Source: UMGS1322 sp900550765
Lineage (GTDB): Bacteria; Bacillota; Clostridia; Christensenellales; QALW01
Assembly: GCA_958448705.1 (NCBI GenBank)
Contig: CAUDEY010000002.1
Location: forward strand, 1 to 64,000
DNA length: 64,000 nucleotides
Reading direction: 5' to 3'
Under the pieces are notes generated by a model. It had not been told where the DNA came from. It ran no database searches and saw only the letters and a program-made list of their open reading frames with translations. Made by a program: the position numbers and the translations under genes. Positions within the stretch are counted from its first letter, which is position 1; each line of letters opens with the position of its first letter. Positions 59,083 through 64,000 of the stretch are shown piece by piece.

Positions 59083-60471
59083 TTATCTCTTTACAAGCCT
59101 GGAGCCTTCAGGCGTATCTTTGATATCATAGCCCGCGGCGTTGATTTCCTCCCGCAATTGATCGGAAAGCGCCCAGTTTTTTTCTTTTCTCGCCTGTGCT
59201 CTGGCGGCAAGTTTCTCCTGAAGCTCTTGCGGCACCTCTTCTTCCTGCGGCGGAATATACCCTTTTTCCAGATCCAGTCCCAGTACGGCGTCCATCCGCA
59301 GAGCAGTCTCATAGATCTCTCTTGACCTCTTGCCGCAGCGTAAAAGACTCCACAGAATACCTAAGCCTTTGGGAATGTTCAAATCATCGTTAGCCGCATC
59401 CATAAACTCGCGGTATGCCTGCTCACACAGCGTCCGGGTGCTTTCATCCCCTGCGGCGTCTTTATTGGCCTGCACCGCCTCCAATAATCGGATATACGCC
59501 TTCTGTGCCGCTTTCATGGCCTCCCAGGTAAAATTGATTTTATTTCGGTAATGGGCGTTTAAGCAAAAATAACGGAAGGAAAGGGGCAGGATCCCATTCT
59601 TTTTTAAATCCTCTACCGTATAGGTGTTGCCTAAGCTCTTGCTCATTTTGCCGTTATCCACCATCATGAATTCGCCGTGCATCCAGCAGTTTACAGCGGG
59701 ATGTCCCAAAAGCGCAGTGGACTGGGCGATTTCATTTTCATGGTGAATCGGAATATGGTCTACGCCGCCGGTATGAATATCAAAGGTATCCCCCAAATAT
59801 TTTCTGCCCATAGCCGAGCACTCAATATGCCAGCCGGGATATCCCATTCCCCAGGGGCTTTCCCATTGCTGCAGATGCTCCTTGGGCGCTTTTTTCCACA
59901 GGGCGAAGTCCGCCGGATGGTGCTTTTGATCATTAACCTCCACACGCGCGCCGGCCAGCTGCTCCTCCAAATCCAGCTTGGAGAGCACACCGTATTTTCC
60001 GTATTTTATAATATCAAAATAAATGCCGTCATCCGTTTCATAAGCATACCCTTTTTCCTGAAGACCTTTTACAAAATCGATCATTTCAGGAATATGCTCG
60101 GTAGCCTTGGGCACGATTTCCGGCAGACCGATATTCAGCGCGGCCACATCCTTTTTAAAAACTGCGGTATAATAGGCCGCGATCTCCAGCGGAGATTTCT
60201 TTTGCGCCTTTGCCGCCTTCTCCATTTTATCTTCACCGGAGTCGGCGTCGCTGGTAAGATGGCCCACGTCGGTAATATTCATTACCCCCAGCAGCTTATA
60301 GCCGTCACAGATCAGCACCCGGCGCAGAAGATCCATAAACACATACGTGCGCAGATTGCCGATATGCGCGTAATTGTACACCGTGGGGCCGCAGGAATAC
60401 ATTCTGACCTCTCCCGGGTGCAGCGGCTTTAATTCCTCTTTTTTCCCGGTAAGTGTATTGTAAACATACAT
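59083..60471 (-). CDS. cysS: Cysteinyl-tRNA synthetase
   Basis: 462 residues. HIGH motif as YAHIGNLRTY (His36), zinc ligand Cys27 in YSCGPTVYN, another in WHIECSAMG, and KMSKS in GKMSKSLGNTYTV (about 268). Class Ia fold with the complete C-terminal helical region. Charges tRNA-Cys. No T-box leader was found in the short 5' leader. Confidence 0.97.
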   Translation of the reverse strand: MYVYNTLTGKKEELKPLHPGEVRMYSCGPTVYNYAHIGNLRTYVFMDLLRRVLICDGYKLLGVMNITDVGHLTSDADSGEDKMEKAAKAQKKSPLEIAAYYTAVFKKDVAALNIGLPEIVPKATEHIPEMIDFVKGLQEKGYAYETDDGIYFDIIKYGKYGVLSKLDLEEQLAGARVEVNDQKHHPADFALWKKAPKEHLQQWESPWGMGYPGWHIECSAMGRKYLGDTFDIHTGGVDHIPIHHENEIAQSTALLGHPAVNCWMHGEFMMVDNGKMSKSLGNTYTVEDLKKNGILPLSFRYFCLNAHYRNKINFTWEAMKAAQKAYIRLLEAVQANKDAAGDESTRTLCEQAYREFMDAANDDLNIPKGLGILWSLLRCGKRSREIYETALRMDAVLGLDLEKGYIPPQEEEVPQELQEKLAARAQARKEKNWALSDQLREEINAAGYDIKDTPEGSRLVKR

Positions 60472-60560
60472 AATAAACCCTCATTCTACGGATCGATTTT
60501 CATCAACCGCTTTGATTTTTTTACCAAAAAAACCGCTGTTTTGCGAATTGATTCCATTAT

Positions 60561-60589
60561 ATTATACCGCAACAAATTCTGCGGCGCAA
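60561..60589 (-). promoter_or_regulatory. Promoter of cysS
   Basis: Minus-strand TTGCGC (60589-60584), 17-base spacer, TATAAT (60566-60561); the leader of about 80 bases has no T-box structure. Confidence 0.65.
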
Positions 60590-60641
60590 CTCCTTTGTAC
60601 TAATATTATCAATTTTTTCATATTTTCTATTGGTGATTGAT

Positions 60642-61922
60642 ATGAGGAAAAAAATGATTTTCAATATTGGTATGCTTACCATAAGCAACATTGCCGTACG
60701 CTTTCTGGGCATGTTCTACAAAGTTTGGCTTTCACAGGCTATATCGCCGGTAGCACTGGGCATCTTCCAGCTTTCCATGTCCGTATACATGGTACTGATT
60801 ACACCCGTGGCCTCGGGTTTGCCCAATGCCGTATCGCGTTTGAGCGCCAAATATATGAAGCAGGGCCACGCCGGCGCGGTACTGCTTTCAGGCCTGAAAA
60901 TAGGTGCGGCGGTAACCGTTTTCAGCGGTGCGGTTATGCTGGCCGGCTGCGGATTTCTTGCCTCGGCCTTTCTGCATGAAAAAACCGCCTGGTGCGTGAT
61001 TCTGGCTCTGATCCCCGCGGTAACGCTGGGCGCCCTGGCCTCGCTGCCCGCGGCATATCTGCATGCCCACGAAAAATCCTCCTATCCGGCGGTTTTTGAA
61101 ATCATCGAACAGATTTCAAAAATTCTTTTCGGTATTGCGGTAATTTCACTCTTTGCCAGCGGAAACACCTCACAGGATGCGGCACTGGCCGCCCTGGCGG
61201 TAAGCTTTGGCGGGGTACTGTCGTTTATCATGCTGTTCGCCTGCTGCGGAAAAATCAAAAAAACCGGTCCCGATTATACCCGTGAGCTTTTGCAAAACGC
61301 TCTGCCGCCCACGCTTTCACGCTTCGCTACTACGCTGCTGCACTTAGGCACCACCACCATTCTGCCGTTGGGACTGATGGCATGGGGACTTTCCAAGGAA
61401 GCGGCGCTTTCCCAATACGGCATTCTCACCTCCATGGCCTATCCGGTGGTATATATGCCCCTTACGGTCATCGGCGCACTATGCGTAGTGCTCCTGCCGG
61501 AGGTTGCCAAAAATTTAGGCGACTACGTACGGCTGAAGCAAAAATTTTCCCGCGCGATGTTCTTTGCCCTAAGCATTTCCCTGCTGTTTTCCCTGCTCTT
61601 ATTGCTTTTTGCCCCGGCTGCGGCAAGAATTATCTTCCATCAGCCGCTGGCGGGCACCTTTATGGTGATGCTGATTCCCAGCGTTCTGTTCTCCGGGCTC
61701 AATCAGGTATCCGGCACTATGCTGAACGGTCTGGGGCGCCAGAAGCGCCTGATGATCAATAACATCATTGACGGCTGCTTAGGGCTGCTGCTGACCTATC
61801 TGTTGGTTTGGCGCTTCGGAATCTACGGCTTTGTCGTGGGGAACTGCATTCAGGACATCTTGGCATTTTTAATGAACTTTTCCTCTGCTGTGCACTTTAT
61901 AAAAAAGGAGAAGCAATCATGA
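60642..61922 (+). CDS. SpoVB-like polysaccharide flippase (MVF/MATE fold)
   Basis: 426 residues with about 12 helices; ITPVASGLPNAVSRLSAKYM, GALASLPAAYLHAHEKSSYPAVFEIIEQISKI and SGLNQVSGTMLNGLGRQK are signatures of the SpoVB/MurJ-like branch. SpoVB-type proteins are needed for the spore cortex in sporulating Bacillota. A TTG/GTG start a few codons upstream cannot be excluded. The stop overlaps the feoB start (ATGA). Confidence 0.88.
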   Translation: MRKKMIFNIGMLTISNIAVRFLGMFYKVWLSQAISPVALGIFQLSMSVYMVLITPVASGLPNAVSRLSAKYMKQGHAGAVLLSGLKIGAAVTVFSGAVMLAGCGFLASAFLHEKTAWCVILALIPAVTLGALASLPAAYLHAHEKSSYPAVFEIIEQISKILFGIAVISLFASGNTSQDAALAALAVSFGGVLSFIMLFACCGKIKKTGPDYTRELLQNALPPTLSRFATTLLHLGTTTILPLGLMAWGLSKEAALSQYGILTSMAYPVVYMPLTVIGALCVVLLPEVAKNLGDYVRLKQKFSRAMFFALSISLLFSLLLLLFAPAAARIIFHQPLAGTFMVMLIPSVLFSGLNQVSGTMLNGLGRQKRLMINNIIDGCLGLLLTYLLVWRFGIYGFVVGNCIQDILAFLMNFSSAVHFIKKEKQS

Positions 61923-63655
61923 ACATAGCCTTATTAGGCAACCAAAACTGCGGAAAGACCACGCTTTTTAACCGGCTTACCGGCAACAACGCCCACGCAG
62001 GGAATTATCCGGGCATTACCGTGGAGGTGATGGAAGGAACCGTTACCGGAACGGATATGCGTTTGGCCGATCTTCCGGGCATTTACTCTCTTTCCTGCGT
62101 TACGCAGGAGGAACGCGTAGCAAAAAATTATCTGCTGAAGGAAAAGCCGGAGCTAATCATCAATATACTTGACGCTTCAGCCATTCAGCGCGGCCTGTAT
62201 TTGACCATGCAGCTGCTGGAATTTGATATTCCCGTAATCGCCGTGCTGAACATGATGGATCAGGTGGAAAAAGAGGGCGGAAGGATTGACTGCACCGGTC
62301 TTTCGCGCATGCTGGGAATCCCGGTGCTGCCCATCAGCGCCCGCAGCGGAAAAAACGTAGACCGTTTGCTGGCGGCACTGCAAGCTCCGCCAAAAAAGAA
62401 AAAGACACCCTTCGCACTGCCGGCGGCCATGCGTACCTCGCCGGAGGAAACCGCATCCTTTTATTACGGACACATCGACACGCTTTGCAAGAAAAACGTA
62501 TTTTTAAAAAAACGGCCGAAAATTTCCCCGGCAGATCGGCTGTTGACCGGGCGCTTTACAGCGTTTCCGATGTTCCTGCTCATTATGGCTGCCGTACTGT
62601 TTATAACCTTTTCTTTTTTAGGGCAGGCCGCCGCAAACGGCATTGAAATCTTTGTCGATTTTACCGCCGGTCAGCTGGACGCACTGTTGGGAAAACTGAA
62701 TACCTCTCCGTTTCTTACTGCCCTGATATGCGACGGTATTTTAAACGGTGTGGGAAGCGTACTCTCCTTTCTGCCCTGTGTGCTGATCCTGTTCTTTCTT
62801 CTGGCGCTTTTAGAGGATTCCGGCTATATGGCACGGGTTGCCTTTATCATGGATACGCCCATGCGCCGCTGCGGCTTTTCCGGCAAAGCCGTGGTACCGC
62901 TGATCATGGGGCTCGGCTGCAGCGTCCCCGCGCTGCTCTCCTGCCGTACCTTAGAAGCCAATCGCCGCAGCACAGCTCTGGCGGTACCTTTTATCTCCTG
63001 CAGCGCCCGCCTGCCGGTATATCTGATGTTATCGAGCCTGTTCTTCCGACAGCCGTTTTTTATTCTGGTATTGCTGTATGCTTCCGGCTTGGGCGCGGCG
63101 CTGATGACGGGTTTTCTGAGCAAACAAAAGAGCGAACCGCCCTTTTTGCTGGAGCTTCCCCCCTACCGCCTGCCCAAGCTTTCCACGGTGATCAAGGATA
63201 TGCTGGATAAGGCTGCGGACTTTCTAAAGCGTGCTTTTACCATCATCTTTGCTGCCAGCACCGTTACCTGGCTGCTGGCCAATCTGGATTTTTCCCTGCA
63301 GTATACCACGGAAAACAGTATTTTATATCATATTGCCCAGGCAATGCTGCCGCTGTTCGTGCCCTTGGGCTTTTCCTGCTGGCAGCTGTGCGCGGCGCTG
63401 CTTGCAGGTATCAGTGCAAAAGAAGCGGTCATCAGCACCATGAGCGTGCTGGGTGTGACGGGTGCCGCCTTTACGCCGGCATCGGCACTTTCGTTTTTAT
63501 TCTTTTGTGCGCTGTACACCCCCTGCGTGGCGTCAATCTCTATTCTCTTTAAGGAATACGGCGCTAAAACCGCGTTCCTTTCGGCAGCGATGCAGACACT
63601 TACGGCCTATGCAGTTTCTTTCATCGTATACACGGCGGCCTGTTTGGTGCTTTAA
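61919..63655 (+). CDS. feoB: Ferrous iron transporter B
   Basis: 578 residues, short for FeoB (often 650-770). N-terminal G domain: G1 GNQNCGKTT (7-15), GNYPGIT, G3 DLPGIYSL and G4-like NMMDQVEKEG. Membrane part begins near residue 220 with two gate regions containing GLGCSVPALL and FISCSARLPVYL. Imports Fe2+ using GTP hydrolysis. No FeoA gene is near. AAGGAG before the ATG, which overlaps the flippase stop, an unusual partner. Confidence 0.93.
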   Translation: MNIALLGNQNCGKTTLFNRLTGNNAHAGNYPGITVEVMEGTVTGTDMRLADLPGIYSLSCVTQEERVAKNYLLKEKPELIINILDASAIQRGLYLTMQLLEFDIPVIAVLNMMDQVEKEGGRIDCTGLSRMLGIPVLPISARSGKNVDRLLAALQAPPKKKKTPFALPAAMRTSPEETASFYYGHIDTLCKKNVFLKKRPKISPADRLLTGRFTAFPMFLLIMAAVLFITFSFLGQAAANGIEIFVDFTAGQLDALLGKLNTSPFLTALICDGILNGVGSVLSFLPCVLILFFLLALLEDSGYMARVAFIMDTPMRRCGFSGKAVVPLIMGLGCSVPALLSCRTLEANRRSTALAVPFISCSARLPVYLMLSSLFFRQPFFILVLLYASGLGAALMTGFLSKQKSEPPFLLELPPYRLPKLSTVIKDMLDKAADFLKRAFTIIFAASTVTWLLANLDFSLQYTTENSILYHIAQAMLPLFVPLGFSCWQLCAALLAGISAKEAVISTMSVLGVTGAAFTPASALSFLFFCALYTPCVASISILFKEYGAKTAFLSAAMQTLTAYAVSFIVYTAACLVL

Positions 63656-63790
63656 GGCCCCAGGTAAAATAGCACATTGCTCAGATACAGACATCCGCTG
63701 TTCTTTCTTCTTTACAGAATTCTATGTATATTTTTCGCCAAAAATACCATTGCTGCGGCAAAATCCGCCATGCGTTCTTTGTAAATAAAG

Positions 63791-63920
63791 TTGATTTTTT
63801 ACAGTGGAATATGGTATAATCATAAAAAGGGTTTTCCTGTCAGAAAATACTTAAGTCCGGCGCTTGACGCCGGCGGTATAGACAAAAAAAGATATATGCC
63901 TGCCCCTGCGGCGGCATCCC
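63791..63920 (+). promoter_or_regulatory. Promoter and structured leader before the methyltransferase gene
   Basis: TTGATT (63791-63796), 18-base spacer, TATAAT (63815-63820), then a leader of about 110 bases with hairpin CCGGCG/CGCCGG around 63,855-63,871 and a looser ATGCC/GGCAT pair near 63,897-63,918. The remaining bases after feoB (63656-63790) show nothing I recognise. Confidence 0.5.
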
Positions 63921-63938
63921 CTGAAAAGAAAGAATAGT

Positions 63939-64000
63939 ATGGAAAACAAAAACTTAGCAGATGCCCGGTCTGCAAAGAACGACGAATTCTATACCCGGTA
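63939..64000 (+). CDS. EcoRI-family adenine-specific DNA methyltransferase, first 20 codons (runs off window end)
   Basis: MENKNLADARSAKNDEFYTR, cut by the window end. The NL-x-A-x-x-AKNDEFYT start is characteristic of the EcoRI-type adenine methyltransferase family, which protects a palindromic site and usually accompanies a restriction enzyme or stands alone in mobile elements. The weak AAAGAA ribosome site and an own promoter precede it. Only 20 residues are visible, so identity relies on this signature. Confidence 0.65.
   Translation, partial: MENKNLADARSAKNDEFYTR

Noticed and set aside
60472..60560. T-box leader before cysS
   Set aside because: The 80-base leader lacks the T-box sequence, specifier loop and terminator.
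1..64000. tRNA, rRNA genes and CRISPR arrays
   Set aside because: No T-loop-like GGTTCGAATCC pattern with a cloverleaf, no rRNA sequence and no regularly spaced repeats were seen.

Overview
The window reads as chromosomal DNA of a Gram-positive anaerobe of the Bacillota, most likely class Clostridia. Evidence: a c-di-AMP synthase (cdaA-cdaR) and the c-di-AMP receptor darA, ricT, a SpoVB-type flippase, lipoprotein signal peptides throughout, AGGAG ribosome sites, sigma-A promoters, a PyrR attenuator and a preQ1 riboswitch, reverse rubrerythrin-type oxygen defence and a Na+-translocating decarboxylase beta subunit. I cannot name the species. No tRNA, rRNA or CRISPR was seen.

Layout. 1-6.4 kb (minus strand): start of rpoB, with its own promoter and no rplL upstream, then (reading away from it) a VanZ-like protein, TfoX-N protein, cyclophilin, ricT, holB and darA, a tight operon transcribed from darA. 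6.6-10.9 kb: rubrerythrin, a degenerate palindromic repeat, small membrane and RHH proteins, a GNAT enzyme, a TIM-barrel sugar epimerase-like protein and an EamA transporter. 10.9-16.7 kb: PyrR-attenuated uracil permease, NSS transporter, TtcA-like PP-loop protein, and a decarboxylase beta subunit with a mini-gamma subunit. 17-23.6 kb: QueD-like protein, papain-like protein, DeoR regulator, an AraD-EgsA fusion, a ribokinase-AraC fusion and a nucleoside hydrolase. 23.7-24.5 kb: an AT-rich island with two zinc-ribbon proteins and a broken gene.

24.6-30.3 kb: xpt plus a BMP-type nucleoside ABC transporter, which with the hydrolase and ribokinase forms a purine-nucleoside salvage block. 30.5-30.9 kb holds a decayed SGNH hydrolase. 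31-34.3 kb: an unknown acidic-linker protein, a class-I amidotransferase and an orphan sugar-binding lipoprotein. 34.4-37.9 kb: queT behind a preQ1 riboswitch and a zur-znuACB operon with a Fur-type box. 38-41.4 kb: cdaA-cdaR and a serine hydrolase, followed by palindromic repeats. 41.8-44.7 kb (AT-rich, minus): a secreted multidomain protein with a caspase/gingipain-like His/Cys C-terminus and a coupled exported partner; I regard this as the best candidate for an undescribed system. 44.9-49.1 kb: PhoR-like kinase, HAD hydrolase and a PHO-box-preceded Na/Pi cotransporter. 49.2-59.1 kb: cytosolic glycan-processing genes (amidase, acetyl esterase fused to DUF1653, DUF4038 hydrolase, DUF2264, MBL, Gfo/Idh/MocA), a PerR-like regulator, a DUF308 protein and a BMP lipoprotein. 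59-64 kb: cysS, SpoVB-like flippase coupled to feoB, and the first 20 codons of an EcoRI-family adenine methyltransferase.

Several genes are domain fusions (AraD-EgsA, ribokinase-AraC, esterase-DUF1653), and four regulatory elements (PyrR attenuator, preQ1 riboswitch, Fur-type box, PHO box) independently support the functions given to the genes they precede. All assignments rest on reading motifs by eye; no database search was run.
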